Assembly: GCA_003165335.1 (NCBI GenBank) | Contig: PLTD01000175.1 | Location: 1-64,000, forward strand | Length of the DNA: 64,000 nucleotides | Source: Rhodospirillales bacterium | Lineage (GTDB): Bacteria > Pseudomonadota > Alphaproteobacteria > BOG-932 > Roseiterribacteraceae | Direction: 5' to 3' | Shown: positions 30,404 through 40,792 of the stretch, one piece after another | Numbering within the stretch: position 1 is the first letter of the stretch | How the letters are laid out: every line of letters starts with the position of its first letter | Made by a program: the position numbers and the translations under genes | The notes under the pieces: generated by a model | Database searches by the model: none | Told to the model about the DNA's origin: nothing | The model's input: only the letters and a program-made list of their open reading frames with translations

Positions 30404-30413
30404 CTGCATCATA

Positions 30414-31328
30414 TCAGGCTTTGGGGGGCAGGGGGCAAGGGGGCGTTTGCGCGTGAATGCCGCCAAAGAATCCTGCGATCTCGTCCGCGGCGCGGTCGGG
30501 GTCTTCCCGATGAGGGAAATGGCCGACTCCTGCCATCGGCGCGAATTCCAGATCGGTGAAATATTCCCCCAGCCGGTCACCCCATTCCGCCTTGATTACC
30601 CGGTCTTCCTCTCCCCAGCACACCCGCGTTGGCACGGTAATCGGTCTCACAGGCGGCGCATTGCCCTGCATGATGGCGATTCGCGCCGCATTGTTGCTCA
30701 GGTACCAGTTGAAGCCGCCCTGCAGATTGCCGCGGGCCATGAAGTTATCGACCCAGTCCTCCAGCACGTCGTCGAACGCGTCCGGCCGGACCGACCAATG
30801 GCGAAGGAAATGGGCAAAATAGGTGCGGCATGTATCGCGCGATGCACCAACGAGAGAGGCTGCCATCGGTTGCTGGTGGAAAGACTGGTACCAGATTTCC
30901 TTCAGATGCTCCGGTTGAGTCCAGCGGCCGCCGACGCCCGGGTATGGGCAGTCGAAGAAGAACAGGCCGGCTAGCCGCGCTGGGTCGCTCCGCCCCAATA
31001 TCTGCGCGATATAGGCCCCGACATCGTGCGAGACAATGCCGACCTTGCCCAGGCCCAGCGCATCCAGCAATCCGACGAGGTCTTGTGTATGCACCTCCGG
31101 CCCCACCTTGTCCGACGGCGCCGGGTCGCGATGCCCGCTTTGGCCGAAACCCCGCAGATCCGGCGCGATCAGGTCGAACCGGTCCGCCAGCCGCTCCATC
31201 ACCGGCTTCCAGGTCAGCCAGAACTCCGGCCAGCCGTGCAGCAGGACCAGGGGTTCGCCCTGGCCGCAGCGGGCGTAATGGATCGGCGTGCCGTCGATCC
31301 GCAGCGTATCGTGCTCGATTTTTGCCAC
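30414..31328 (-). CDS. Alpha/beta hydrolase (epoxide hydrolase/haloacetate dehalogenase-like)
   Basis: LVLLHGWPEFWLTWKPVM, LIAPDLRGFGQSG, VGIVSHDVGAYIAQILG (Asp nucleophile position), GVGHFPHREDPDRAADEI. Confidence 0.9.
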   Translation of the reverse strand: MAKIEHDTLRIDGTPIHYARCGQGEPLVLLHGWPEFWLTWKPVMERLADRFDLIAPDLRGFGQSGHRDPAPSDKVGPEVHTQDLVGLLDALGLGKVGIVSHDVGAYIAQILGRSDPARLAGLFFFDCPYPGVGGRWTQPEHLKEIWYQSFHQQPMAASLVGASRDTCRTYFAHFLRHWSVRPDAFDDVLEDWVDNFMARGNLQGGFNWYLSNNAARIAIMQGNAPPVRPITVPTRVCWGEEDRVIKAEWGDRLGEYFTDLEFAPMAGVGHFPHREDPDRAADEIAGFFGGIHAQTPPCPLPPKA

Positions 31329-31395
31329 GACGTATTCCTAGGATGGTGTGCGGTTCCCAACTATAACGGGCGAAGCACAATCCGAGATATCCCAA

Positions 31396-32346
31396 ATGCC
31401 CCAGTTCCGGCAGATCAGACCCAACCCGCTCTCCGATCCCGATTTCGACCGCGCCTCGCATCGGCGGCTGGACGAGGGGTGGCTGGCAGTGACGCGCGCC
31501 TCCGCCGAGGCGCAGGTCGTTCCGGTGTGGCGCTCCAAAGGCCTGGTTGTGCCGGGCGAGGATTTTCGCCGCGCGGTAACGATCACCGCCGACCGGTTCG
31601 ATTGGGATGCCGCCCTCGACACCGTGTTTCTCGGCTTCACCCGCGGCCAAGCCCATTTCGCCGCCGACATATCCGGGCTGGCGCCCGAGGATATCGCGGG
31701 GCGCTTCGGCAGCCTCGGCATCTTCGAGGATATGCGCATGGTGGGCGCCGTGCTGCCGGCCGATGAGGCGGCGCTGCTGGCCTATGCCAAGGGCATACTT
31801 TGGTGGCATGAGCGGCACCGCTTCTGCGGCGTTTGCGGGCACAAGACCGCCTCGGTCGACGGTGGTCACCGCCGGCTCTGCACCAACGATGCCTGCAAGG
31901 CCGAGCAGTTCCCGCGCAGCGACCCTGCCGTCATCATGCTGGTCGAACATGACGACCGCTGTCTGCTGGCGCGCGGCGCGCGTTTCCCGGCCAATTTCGT
32001 CTCGGTGCTGGCCGGCTTCGTCGAGCCCGGCGAAAGCCTGGAGGATACCGTCGCCCGCGAGGTCTATGAGGAATGCGGTGTGCGCGTGCACGATATCGCC
32101 TATGCCTCGTCACAGCCCTGGCCGTTCCCGTCCTCGCTGATGCTGGGCTTCCGGGCCAAGGCCAAGGACCCGACGCTGAAGCTGGACCCTGCTGAAATTC
32201 TGGAGGCGGATTGGTACACGCGCGATCAAGTGCGCGCGATCGCCGCCAACGGCCCGATGTCGATGGAGCCGGGCGGCCCGCTCAGAATTCCGCCCCCATT
32301 TTCCATTTCCAGACGTTTGATCGACGACTGGCTCGACGAAGTTTGA
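31396..32346 (+). CDS. nudC: NAD(+) diphosphatase (Nudix)
   Basis: Zn motif CGVCGHKTASVDGGHRRLCTNDAC, Nudix box GFVEPGESLEDTVAREVYEECG, NudC signature SQPWPFPSSLMLGF. Confidence 0.95.
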   Translation: MPQFRQIRPNPLSDPDFDRASHRRLDEGWLAVTRASAEAQVVPVWRSKGLVVPGEDFRRAVTITADRFDWDAALDTVFLGFTRGQAHFAADISGLAPEDIAGRFGSLGIFEDMRMVGAVLPADEAALLAYAKGILWWHERHRFCGVCGHKTASVDGGHRRLCTNDACKAEQFPRSDPAVIMLVEHDDRCLLARGARFPANFVSVLAGFVEPGESLEDTVAREVYEECGVRVHDIAYASSQPWPFPSSLMLGFRAKAKDPTLKLDPAEILEADWYTRDQVRAIAANGPMSMEPGGPLRIPPPFSISRRLIDDWLDEV

Positions 32347-32356
32347 AGGACGGACG

Positions 32357-33412
32357 ATGAAACTCGACAGCTACACCACCCTAGGCCGCTCGGGCCTGCG
32401 CGTCAGCCCGCTGTGCCTGGGCGCCATGACCTTCGGCAACGGCGAGGGCTCGAACGCGGATGAGGCGACCTCGCGCCGGATGTTCGACATGTATGTCGAA
32501 CGGGGCGGCAATTTCGTTGACACCGCCGACGGCTATACCGGCGGCGTCAGCGAGGTCCATGTCGGCAAGTTCATCGCCGACACCAAGTCGCGCGACAAGA
32601 TCGTGCTGGCGACGAAATTCACCTTCGCGGTGGAGCAGGGCAACCCCAATGCCGGCGGCAACGGCCGCAAGAACATCCTGCGCGCGGTGGAGGCGTCGCT
32701 GAAGCGGCTCAAGACCGATTACATCGACCTCTACTGGCTCCATGCCTGGGACATGTTGACCCCGGTGGAGGAGGTGCTGTCGACCATCGATACGCTGGTG
32801 CGTGACGGCAAGGTTCGCCATTTCGGCCTCTCCGACGTGCCGGCCTGGTATGCGGCCCGGGCGCAGACCATCGCCGAGCTGCGCGGGACAGAGCGGATCG
32901 CCGCCTTCCAGCTTGAATATTCCCTCGTCCAGCGCGACATTGAACGCGAGCATATTCCGCTGGCCCAGGAACTCGGCATCGCGCTCTGCCCCTGGAGCCC
33001 GCTTGGCAGCGGTTTCCTCACAGGCAAATATCGCGGAACGGCCAAGGCTGGCGAGGTCCGGCGACTCGACGCCTTCGCCGGCACGCCCTTCGCCCGCTTC
33101 GACACCGAACGCAACCGCGCCATCGTCGAAGTGCTGGTCAAGATCGCCGAAGAACTGGGCCGCCCGCCGGCCGAGGTCGCGCTGAACTGGGTTATGGGCC
33201 GCCCTGCCGTCACCTCGACCATCCTCGGCGCGTCGAAGCCCGATCAGTTGGTCTCCAACATGGCCTCCTTGGAATTCGAAATCCCGGCGGAACTGCGCCA
33301 GCGCCTGGACGAAGCCAGCGCCACCGAAACAGGCAACCCCTACCGGTTTTTCCAGCCGCATATGCAGGCGATGATGCGCGGGGGGACGGATATCAGGAAG
33401 TGGAGAGCGTAG
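32357..33412 (+). CDS. Aldo/keto reductase
   Basis: GRSGLRVSPLCLGAMTFG, NFVDTADGYTGG, DYIDLYWLHAWD, LCPWSPLGSGFLTGKY. Confidence 0.93.
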   Translation: MKLDSYTTLGRSGLRVSPLCLGAMTFGNGEGSNADEATSRRMFDMYVERGGNFVDTADGYTGGVSEVHVGKFIADTKSRDKIVLATKFTFAVEQGNPNAGGNGRKNILRAVEASLKRLKTDYIDLYWLHAWDMLTPVEEVLSTIDTLVRDGKVRHFGLSDVPAWYAARAQTIAELRGTERIAAFQLEYSLVQRDIEREHIPLAQELGIALCPWSPLGSGFLTGKYRGTAKAGEVRRLDAFAGTPFARFDTERNRAIVEVLVKIAEELGRPPAEVALNWVMGRPAVTSTILGASKPDQLVSNMASLEFEIPAELRQRLDEASATETGNPYRFFQPHMQAMMRGGTDIRKWRA

Positions 33413-33476
33413 GGCTATTAAGTGGTCAGACGTCGAGCGAAAACAAGAAACGCCCGGGCAGCATCGAGGGGGATAT

Positions 33477-34418
33477 ATGGTTACCAATATCAAGCCGCTA
33501 GGGAAAAATTCCGGGCTTGAGGTCAGCGGCGTCGATCTCGACATGCCGTTGGATGCCGACACTCGAAAGGCGCTTCAAGATGCCTTCTTGGCCGCCGGGA
33601 TACTTCTGTTTCGGCGCGCCGCGAGCGGTCCGGAGGCGCACCTGTCGCTCAGCCGCTGCTTCGGAGAACTGCAGCGTCATCCGGTGAGGGAGAATTGGGC
33701 GGCCGGCTATCCCGAATTGGTCGACATATCCTATCGCCCCGCCATTCAGGGCGAGTCCAGCGTGGCACTCTATGAGGTGGACGGAAAACGCCGCGGCGGC
33801 TGGCTGCCGTGGCATTCTGATCTCAGATATATGAGCAAGATCAATCGGGGCGGGATCCTGCGGTCGATCACGCGCCCGAGCGAAGGCGGCCGAACCGGCT
33901 TTATCGATCAGATTGCCGCCTATACCACGCTGCCCGAATCGCTGAGGCGGCAGATCGAGAATCTTCACGTCGTCTATCAGCTGCGTTCGGACTTCACGCA
34001 GGAGAAGTTCGGCAAGCCCGAAAGCCTGAGGCTGGTCACCAATGCGGCGGCCTTGAGCGCGATGGCGGCCCGCATCGACCGGGACTTCCCGCCTGTTGTT
34101 CATCCGATGGTCTACGTTCAGCCGGAAACCGGCCGCAAGGTTCTCAACGTCTCGCCCACGTCTGCGGTCGGCATCCATGAGATGCCGAACAGCGAAGGCG
34201 ACGCGTTGCTGGAGGAGGTCCTATCCTATGCCCTCAACCCCGCGCTGGCTTACTACCATGATTGGCAGGAGAACGACCTGGTTCTCTGGGACAATTGGCG
34301 GACCTTGCATTGCGCCGAGGGCGTTCCGGAGGACTGCGTTCGGGAAATGCAGCGCACGACAATCGCTGGCGATTATGCGCTGGGGCACCGATTGTCGGAA
34401 TTCGAAACGCGAGGGTAG
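33477..34418 (+). CDS. TauD/TfdA-family Fe(II)/2-oxoglutarate dioxygenase
   Basis: LPWHSDLRYMSKINRGGILRSI (HxD), DNWRTLHCAEG; TauD-like N-terminus EVSGVDLDMPLDADT. Confidence 0.92.
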   Translation: MVTNIKPLGKNSGLEVSGVDLDMPLDADTRKALQDAFLAAGILLFRRAASGPEAHLSLSRCFGELQRHPVRENWAAGYPELVDISYRPAIQGESSVALYEVDGKRRGGWLPWHSDLRYMSKINRGGILRSITRPSEGGRTGFIDQIAAYTTLPESLRRQIENLHVVYQLRSDFTQEKFGKPESLRLVTNAAALSAMAARIDRDFPPVVHPMVYVQPETGRKVLNVSPTSAVGIHEMPNSEGDALLEEVLSYALNPALAYYHDWQENDLVLWDNWRTLHCAEGVPEDCVREMQRTTIAGDYALGHRLSEFETRG

Positions 34419-34497
34419 GGCGTTTTCCATCTAGACTGCGTTGCGGAGGGAATGAATGTTGGGACAGAAGCGATTCTGAGGGGGAGAACAGAACATC

Positions 34498-35424
34498 ATG
34501 ATAGCTCAGCAAATGCGGTACGACGGTGAGGTGATTGTCGTCGCGGGCGGGGGCGGCGCGATCGGGGGCGCCGCGGCTGAGCTGTTCGCGGCGCGCGGGG
34601 CAAAGGTCGTGGTCAACGACATCAGCGAAAACGCCCATGCTGTATGTGAGAGTATCAACGCCGCTGGGGGTACTGCGATAGCCTCCATCGCGTCGGCGGT
34701 GACCGAGGCCAAGCTGATCGTTCAGACCGCGCTTGATGCCTTCGGCCGGATCGACGTCGTGCTGAATACGACGGGCCTGACCCATGTTGGCCTGTTCCAC
34801 ACGATTTCGGCCGAGGACTGGGACCGCTCATTCGATTCGCATTTTACCTCGACGCTGGAACTGGCGCGGGCGGCCTGGGCGGCGCTTTCGGCATCGGGCA
34901 ACGGACGCCTGATCAATTCCTCATCGACCACGATTTTCGGCGGCGAATATTGCAGCCCCTATATCGCGCCCAAGGGCGCCATATTCGCGGCCGGCAGGGC
35001 CTGGGCGCTGGAAGGCCGATCGCAAAATATCCGGGTTAATACGATCATGCCGACCGCGATCAGCCAGATGAACGACAACTTGCCCGATCCTGTGCTGGTC
35101 CAGGTCTACCGCGAATATTTTCAGCCTGAAAAGGTTGCCGGCTTCCTGGGCTGGCTGGCTCACAAGGACAACACGCTGTCGGGCCACACTTTCGTCGTCG
35201 GCGGTGGCCAGGCCGCCCATGTCTATCTCGTGGAAGCCGCGCCTGTGTTCGTGGCAAACCCCGAAAGTCCCGAGGCCTGGGCGCAACACGCGGCGGCTCT
35301 CACCTCGAAAGTCCAGGCCGTGGCGCCGGACAATGTGGCCGATGAAATGCGTCTTCGCCTCGAGGCGATGGGCTTGCCCACGGGTAACTTGGCGAATCAC
35401 GCCGGTTGGGCGTCCCAGGAGTGA
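34498..35424 (+). CDS. SDR-family oxidoreductase (MFE2 3-hydroxyacyl-CoA dehydrogenase-like)
   Basis: VIVVAGGGGAIGGAAAELFAARGAKVVVNDISEN, NTTGLTHVG, NSSSTTIFGGEYCSPYIAPKGAIFA. Confidence 0.85.
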   Translation: MIAQQMRYDGEVIVVAGGGGAIGGAAAELFAARGAKVVVNDISENAHAVCESINAAGGTAIASIASAVTEAKLIVQTALDAFGRIDVVLNTTGLTHVGLFHTISAEDWDRSFDSHFTSTLELARAAWAALSASGNGRLINSSSTTIFGGEYCSPYIAPKGAIFAAGRAWALEGRSQNIRVNTIMPTAISQMNDNLPDPVLVQVYREYFQPEKVAGFLGWLAHKDNTLSGHTFVVGGGQAAHVYLVEAAPVFVANPESPEAWAQHAAALTSKVQAVAPDNVADEMRLRLEAMGLPTGNLANHAGWASQE

Positions 35425-35613
35425 AGTTGGGATAAATCTCATTCTGCTGGTTACTCGCTCATTCAATCGAGTTTGTCCGTTCGAGGCGGGTCCGGCTGAA
35501 CCAGAAAAGCTCTCAAGCGCGACCCCAACCCGATTTTATCCCCGCGTCAGCAGCTGGTCGTTGGGTTGGATAATGGGCGATGGAACCCACGCTTGGCGCG
35601 GGAAGTCCGCTTC

Positions 35614-36462
35614 TTAGTCGCCGCGTCGGCTTGGGTCGCCGGGAAATGTGCCCAGCACGACGATCGAGTGCCCGAAGAATCTGAGTTCTTCAAAGGCCCG
35701 GGCCATGGCCGGGTCGTCCATCCGTCCTTCCACCTCGGCATAGAACTGCGTGGCATTGAACGAACCATTGAGCATATAGCTCTCCAGCTTCGTCATATTG
35801 ATCCCGTTGGTCGCAAAGCCGCCCATGACTTTGTAGAGCGCAGCCGGAATATTGCGGACTTCGAAGACGAAGCCGGTGACCGCGACCGGACAGTCCGCTG
35901 GTAAGGGCAATTCGGCCTGCGACATGATGAGGAAGCGCGTCGTATTGTTCGGCGCATCCTCGAGATTGCTTTTCAGAATATCGAGACCGTAAATCTCGGC
36001 CGCCAGCGACGAGGCGATGGCCGAGCGCGTCGGGTCGCAGGCGCGCGCAACTTCCTCTGCTGCACCGGCAGTGTCATAGAATGTAACCGGGGCAATACCC
36101 AGGGCCCGCAGGTTGTTGCGGACCTGTCCGAGCGCCTGGATGTGACTCAGCGCCTCGCGAATTCTGGAAAGCGTCGCGCCGCGAACGCCCAACAGGCAGT
36201 GATGTACCGGTTGGAAATGCTCACCGACGATCTTCAAACCACCGCCGGGCAGTAAATGGTGAATGTCCGCGACCCGACCGTTCTGAGAGTTTTCAACCGG
36301 AATCATAGCCCGCTCAGCGCGGCCTTCGCGTACTGCGGCAAATACATCCTCGAATGCCACGCAAGGCATGGTCGGGATGCCGGGAAATACCTGACGGCAG
36401 GCGAGGTCGGAATTCGCGCCGAGCGCGCCTTGAAACGCTATCGGTCCTTTGATGCTCGTCAT
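35614..36462 (-). CDS. pheA: Prephenate dehydratase with ACT domain
   Basis: [51 protein letters not shown] domain [23 protein letters not shown]. Confidence 0.93.
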   Translation of the reverse strand: MTSIKGPIAFQGALGANSDLACRQVFPGIPTMPCVAFEDVFAAVREGRAERAMIPVENSQNGRVADIHHLLPGGGLKIVGEHFQPVHHCLLGVRGATLSRIREALSHIQALGQVRNNLRALGIAPVTFYDTAGAAEEVARACDPTRSAIASSLAAEIYGLDILKSNLEDAPNNTTRFLIMSQAELPLPADCPVAVTGFVFEVRNIPAALYKVMGGFATNGINMTKLESYMLNGSFNATQFYAEVEGRMDDPAMARAFEELRFFGHSIVVLGTFPGDPSRRGD

Positions 36463-37217
36463 TTTAACTCCAACAGGGCTCGCGCCCGCTCCAAGTCGGC
36501 ATGTGTGTCGACTCCCAGTGGCACCGTATCGACCACTGTGACGGAAACGTTCATACCCAGAGCGAGGGCGCGAAGCTGTTCCAGCTTTTCCCGCTTTTCT
36601 AGTACGGACTGGGGCGCAGCGACAAATGCGTCAAGGGCTTCCCGGCGATAAGCATAGAGACCGATATGGTGATAGAGCGGTCCAGGTCCGCTAGGCGCTG
36701 GCAACCGCGTGAAGTAGAGCGCCCTGCCATACCGCTCGCCAATAGGTTCGAATACGGCCTTGACGACGTTGGGATTGTCTCTTTCATCCTCTGCCGCGAG
36801 CGCTACCGGCGTAGCGATGTCAACCGACGGATCTGCAAGAAGGCGGTAGGGGGCCCGAATGGTCTGCGGGTCCAGTACGGGGAGGTCGCCTTGCACGTTA
36901 ATGACCGCGTCATGCCGTCGCTCGGGGTCCAGTTCTCGCAGCGCTTCGGCGATGCGGTCCGACCCGGACTCATGATTATATCCGGTTCTTTGAGCACGGC
37001 CGCCGGCGGCCTCGATCGCATCGATAATCTCCTGGTCGGGCGTGGCCACGACGACTGGTCCTATTTCGGCCTCCATGGCTCGGCGCCAAACATGGACGAT
37101 CATCGGCTGACCGGCGATGTCGAGCAGAGGTTTTCCCGGCAGTCGCGTTGCCGCGAGACGGGCCGGGATCAGGATGATCGGATTTGTCGGGGGATCTAGG
37201 GAAACAGCCATTCTCAA
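36459..37217 (-). CDS. kdsB: 3-deoxy-manno-octulosonate cytidylyltransferase
   Basis: [71 protein letters not shown]. Confidence 0.95.
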   Translation of the reverse strand: MRMAVSLDPPTNPIILIPARLAATRLPGKPLLDIAGQPMIVHVWRRAMEAEIGPVVVATPDQEIIDAIEAAGGRAQRTGYNHESGSDRIAEALRELDPERRHDAVINVQGDLPVLDPQTIRAPYRLLADPSVDIATPVALAAEDERDNPNVVKAVFEPIGERYGRALYFTRLPAPSGPGPLYHHIGLYAYRREALDAFVAAPQSVLEKREKLEQLRALALGMNVSVTVVDTVPLGVDTHADLERARALLELK

Positions 37218-37342
37218 GCTTCGTAACCTTCACAGTGGCGCTGTCAAGTCGGCCTCTGCGACATTCGGTCCGCCAACCAAGTGCGGTTATGACCGCGATT
37301 GAACCGTCAAAAGCCTTCGCCTTCGCACGCGCTTTGGTTATA

Positions 37343-37413
37343 GAGGCGGGTAGCTGGGGATTCGAACCAGCTTTGTACATATCGTCGGCCGATCGTTTCG
37401 GCCCTTACGCCTC
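37343..37413 (+). promoter_or_regulatory. Predicted structured 5' leader (three-way junction) upstream of the cytochrome c gene
   Basis: Perfect 6-bp closing stem GAGGCG(37343-37348)/CGCCTC(37408-37413), hairpin AGCTGG(37352-37357)/CCAGCT(37367-37372), hairpin GGCCGA(37387-37392)/TCGGCC(37398-37403); ends 13 nt before the ATG. Confidence 0.45.
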
Positions 37414-37426
37414 GGACGGTTCGCTT

Positions 37427-37963
37427 ATGGAAAGCAATAAATTCTACGCCGCGATACTCGTGGCTGGTGTTCTTGCGATGATTTCGATCATTGCGTCCGG
37501 AATGCTGGTCGAGCCGGTACAGCTCGCCAAGCCTGCCTACCCGATCGAGGGGGCGGCCGAAGCATCCGCAGGCGCCCCGGCAGCAAAACCTGCCGAAACT
37601 GAGCCGGTGTCGCCATTGCTCGCGAAAGCCGACGTCGATCATGGCGCTCAAATTGCCCGCCAGTGCATGGCTTGCCACAACTTCGCCAAGGGTGGCCCGA
37701 ATATGGTTGGGCCCAACCTGTGGGGAGTTGTTGGTGGCCCGCACGATCATAAGGCGGATTATTCTTACTCCGATGCCATGAAGAACTTTGCGGGCAATTG
37801 GGACTTTGAGGCGATCAACAAATTCATCGAGCATCCGCAGGCTTATGTCCCAGGTACGAAAATGGGCTTCGCCGGTCTGAAAAAAGCTCAGGATCGCGCT
37901 GATGTAATCGCATGGCTGCGTCAACAGTCCGATAGTCCGGTGCCACTGCCCGCGGACAAATAA
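37427..37963 (+). CDS. Membrane-anchored class I cytochrome c (CycM-like)
   Basis: N-terminal TM (FYAAILVAGVLAMISIIASGML), CMACH heme motif, GPNLWGVVGGP, PGTKMGFAGLKKAQDRADVIAWL. Confidence 0.93.
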   Translation: MESNKFYAAILVAGVLAMISIIASGMLVEPVQLAKPAYPIEGAAEASAGAPAAKPAETEPVSPLLAKADVDHGAQIARQCMACHNFAKGGPNMVGPNLWGVVGGPHDHKADYSYSDAMKNFAGNWDFEAINKFIEHPQAYVPGTKMGFAGLKKAQDRADVIAWLRQQSDSPVPLPADK

Positions 37964-37994
37964 GCGCGGATGAAGCCTTCACCGGAGTACCCCG

Positions 37995-38765
37995 GTGATT
38001 GATTTAGATGATGCGATTGCGCTGGCGGAGCGTCTTGCCGCCGCCGCCGCCGCCGAAATACGACCGCGTTTTCGTCAGGTTATCGCGACAGAACGTAAGG
38101 CCGATGTCAGTCCGGTGACGGAGGCCGATCGCGCTGCCGAATTGGCGATCCGCACAATACTGTCTGTGGAGCGTCCGACAGATGGGATTGTAGGCGAAGA
38201 ATTTGGGAGCATCAGCGGTTCGTCCGGTCTAACCTGGGTGATCGATCCCATCGACGGCACCAAAGCCTTTATGACAGGGCGGTCTACATTCGTGACCTTA
38301 TTGGGTCTGCTGGACGGCGACGTACCGTTACTTGGCGTGATCGATCAGCCCATCACCGGTGACCGCTGGGTAGGAGCGGCAGGAAGACAGACTCTTCATA
38401 ACGGGCTGGCTGTGCGGACAAAGCCGAATGCCGATTTGGATGCCGCGATATTTAGTACAACCGATCCCAATCTGTTTCCGGGAACGGATGGCGAGATCTA
38501 TCGACGCCTATCGTCGGCGGTGGGGATGCGGACTTATGGCGGAGATGGACTTGCCTATGGTTTGCTGGCCTCGGGCTGGATAGACACAGTGCTAGAATCG
38601 GGCCTTAAGTTGCATGATTTCGCGGCACTGGCACCGGTGGTCGAGGGTGCCGGCGGGGTGATCACCGATTGGTCGGGCAAAAGGCTCAACGCCAACTCTG
38701 ATGGTCGTGTTTTGGCCGCTGGCAATGCCGAGTTGCATAAGCAATTGTTGTCGCTGATTCGATGA
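37995..38765 (+). CDS. hisN: Inositol-monophosphatase-family phosphatase (histidinol phosphatase HisN-like)
   Basis: VTEADRAAE, GIVGEEFG, WVIDPIDGTKAFMTG, YGGDGLAYGLLASG; GTG start. Confidence 0.88.
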   Translation: MIDLDDAIALAERLAAAAAAEIRPRFRQVIATERKADVSPVTEADRAAELAIRTILSVERPTDGIVGEEFGSISGSSGLTWVIDPIDGTKAFMTGRSTFVTLLGLLDGDVPLLGVIDQPITGDRWVGAAGRQTLHNGLAVRTKPNADLDAAIFSTTDPNLFPGTDGEIYRRLSSAVGMRTYGGDGLAYGLLASGWIDTVLESGLKLHDFAALAPVVEGAGGVITDWSGKRLNANSDGRVLAAGNAELHKQLLSLIR

Positions 38766-38839
38766 GCGGCGCAAGATACTGTCGGTAGTGCCGTAAACAA
38801 CGCGAGTCGAGCTGCGGGTTAAATGAAAATTTCGGCAAT

Positions 38840-40792
38840 TTGGGATTGGCGATGAAGCGATTCAGTGCACGCTTCGACCATATTCTTCCGTGGCTGGCGT
38901 TCCTGCACGATACGGTGATGGCGGGACTCGCTTTCGCTTTGGCCATGTATCTTCGCGTCGGTGGCGCAGTTCTTGATACTTATCGGCTACCTCTGGAAAC
39001 CGGTTTACCGATTTTCATGTTGTCCGCAGCTATTTCATTTCGGCTGCTCGGACTTTATCGCGGTCTATGGCGCTATGCGTCGGGACGTGATTTGACCTCG
39101 ATCGTCAAGGCCGTACTTCTAGCCCTGCTGATATTTCTGCCATTGATGTTCCTCAAGGACCGCTTGGAGCTATTCCCGCGGCAAGTTCTGCCGATTCTGG
39201 CTATGGTGCTGCTCGTACTTCTGGCCGGTCCTCGGCTTTTGTACAGAATGGCCAAGGATCATTTTGCAGGCGGTCGTATCGAGCATTCGAGACGTACGCC
39301 GGTATTGCTGATCGGTGCCGGTGACGGCGCTGAGCTTTTTATACGGGCGATGGCGGGGAATGCTGCTCACCCATACAGGGTTGTGGGCGTGCTGGACGAT
39401 GTGAAACGCAATCTTGCCGGCCGCCAGATACGCGATATCAAGATCCTGGGCCATGTCGACGATCTCCCTGCCGTCATCGAGCGGCTTGGTCGTCAGGGTG
39501 ACAGACCACAGCGGCTGATAGTGACGCGTCCATCAGCTGAACTCGATGGTGCCGCCATGCGACGTCTGGTCGACTTGGCGCAGCCCTTCGGCTTCACAAT
39601 CGCTCGCCTTCCCGCCTTAACCGAATTTCGTGACGCGGTCGCCGACGGCAGGCTGAAATTGCAGCCGATTGAAGTAGTCGATCTTCTCGGTCGGCCTCAG
39701 GTCGTGCACGATATTTCGGCGTTGCGGGCAATGGTCGCCGACCGAAAGGTTCTCGTTACCGGAGCCGGGGGGACGATCGGCGGCGAACTGACAAGGCAGC
39801 TTGCCGCATTATCACCGTCGCGACTTGTGTTGGTAGAACACGGTGAGTTCGCCCTTTACAACATCGGCCAGGCGATCGGTCATGAGCACCCCGGCCTCAA
39901 TTTTGCGACCCATTTGGGCGATATCCGCGACCGGGCACGCATAATGACGATTATCCTCGACGAACGACCCGATATCGTCTTTCACGCTGCGGCGCTGAAG
40001 CATTTGCCGCTGGCTGAAATTAACCCTTCCGAATGTGTTCTGACCAACGCGATCGGAACGCGCAATGTCGCCGACGCTGCACGAGCCGCAAGTGTTAAGG
40101 CGATGGTCATGATCTCAACTGATAAGGCGGTCCATCCCTCAAGCATCATGGGTCTGACCAAGCGGATAGCTGAAACCTACTGTCAGGCCGTCGATGTGGA
40201 TGGCGACAGGCAGACGCGGTTCGTCACTGTGCGATTCGGCAATGTCTTGGGGTCGACAGGGTCTGTTGTGCCACTGTTTGAACGTCAGCTTGCTGCCGGC
40301 GGTCCGCTGACCGTGACCCATCCCGATGTCGAACGTTATTTCATGACTTGCGGGGAGGCAGTTCAGCTTGTGCTTCAGACTGTGGCTCATGGCTTCAGCG
40401 GGGCAGGCGAACGCGGTCGGATTTTCGTATTGGACATGGGCGAGCCGGTGAAAATCGTTGATTTGGCTCGTCAGATGATCCGCTTGGCTGGTTTGGAGCC
40501 GGACCGCGATATCGAAATCAAATTTACCGGGTTGAGAGCGGGCGAGAAGCTGACAGAGCGTTTGTCCGACGAGGATGAACCACTTCTGCCGACTGAGCTT
40601 CCGGGAATTCTAACGACTTCTCCGCAACTCGTTCCATATTCAGTCATCACGGCATTCCTGGATCGATTGGCGGATGCGGCGAAGGCCGGCAGCAAATCAC
40701 CGGAATTGATGGCGCTTTTGGATCAGGCACGACGAAACGCTTTGGCAGATCCGGTGCAAAGCGAACTTCGCAAGCGCCTTCGCCCGGTTTAG
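38840..40792 (+). CDS. Polysaccharide biosynthesis nucleotide-sugar epimerase/dehydratase (CapD/WbpM-like)
   Basis: N-terminal TM segments, LVTGAGGTIGGELTRQLAALSPSRLVLVEHGEFALYNI, MISTDKAVHPSSIMGLTKRIAE, RFGNVLGSTGSVVPLF. Confidence 0.93.
   Translation: MGLAMKRFSARFDHILPWLAFLHDTVMAGLAFALAMYLRVGGAVLDTYRLPLETGLPIFMLSAAISFRLLGLYRGLWRYASGRDLTSIVKAVLLALLIFLPLMFLKDRLELFPRQVLPILAMVLLVLLAGPRLLYRMAKDHFAGGRIEHSRRTPVLLIGAGDGAELFIRAMAGNAAHPYRVVGVLDDVKRNLAGRQIRDIKILGHVDDLPAVIERLGRQGDRPQRLIVTRPSAELDGAAMRRLVDLAQPFGFTIARLPALTEFRDAVADGRLKLQPIEVVDLLGRPQVVHDISALRAMVADRKVLVTGAGGTIGGELTRQLAALSPSRLVLVEHGEFALYNIGQAIGHEHPGLNFATHLGDIRDRARIMTIILDERPDIVFHAAALKHLPLAEINPSECVLTNAIGTRNVADAARAASVKAMVMISTDKAVHPSSIMGLTKRIAETYCQAVDVDGDRQTRFVTVRFGNVLGSTGSVVPLFERQLAAGGPLTVTHPDVERYFMTCGEAVQLVLQTVAHGFSGAGERGRIFVLDMGEPVKIVDLARQMIRLAGLEPDRDIEIKFTGLRAGEKLTERLSDEDEPLLPTELPGILTTSPQLVPYSVITAFLDRLADAAKAGSKSPELMALLDQARRNALADPVQSELRKRLRPV

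Noticed and set aside
30745-32091. 448-aa antisense ORF across nudC and the hydrolase
   Set aside because: Shadow ORF overlapping two confident genes; composition typical of GC-rich artefacts
32381-33562. 393-aa antisense ORF opposite the aldo/keto reductase
   Set aside because: Shadow ORF; the + strand gene has clear AKR motifs
37340-37415. Possible tRNA gene on the minus strand (GGTTCGAATCC plus ..CCTCTATAACCA)
   Set aside because: T-loop spacing is wrong (9 nt between stem arms), there is no D-arm with GG, and no anticodon arm; reported instead as a structured leader
38035-38060. (GCC)n trinucleotide run in hisN
   Set aside because: In-frame poly-Ala in a GC-rich gene; length changes would not shift the frame
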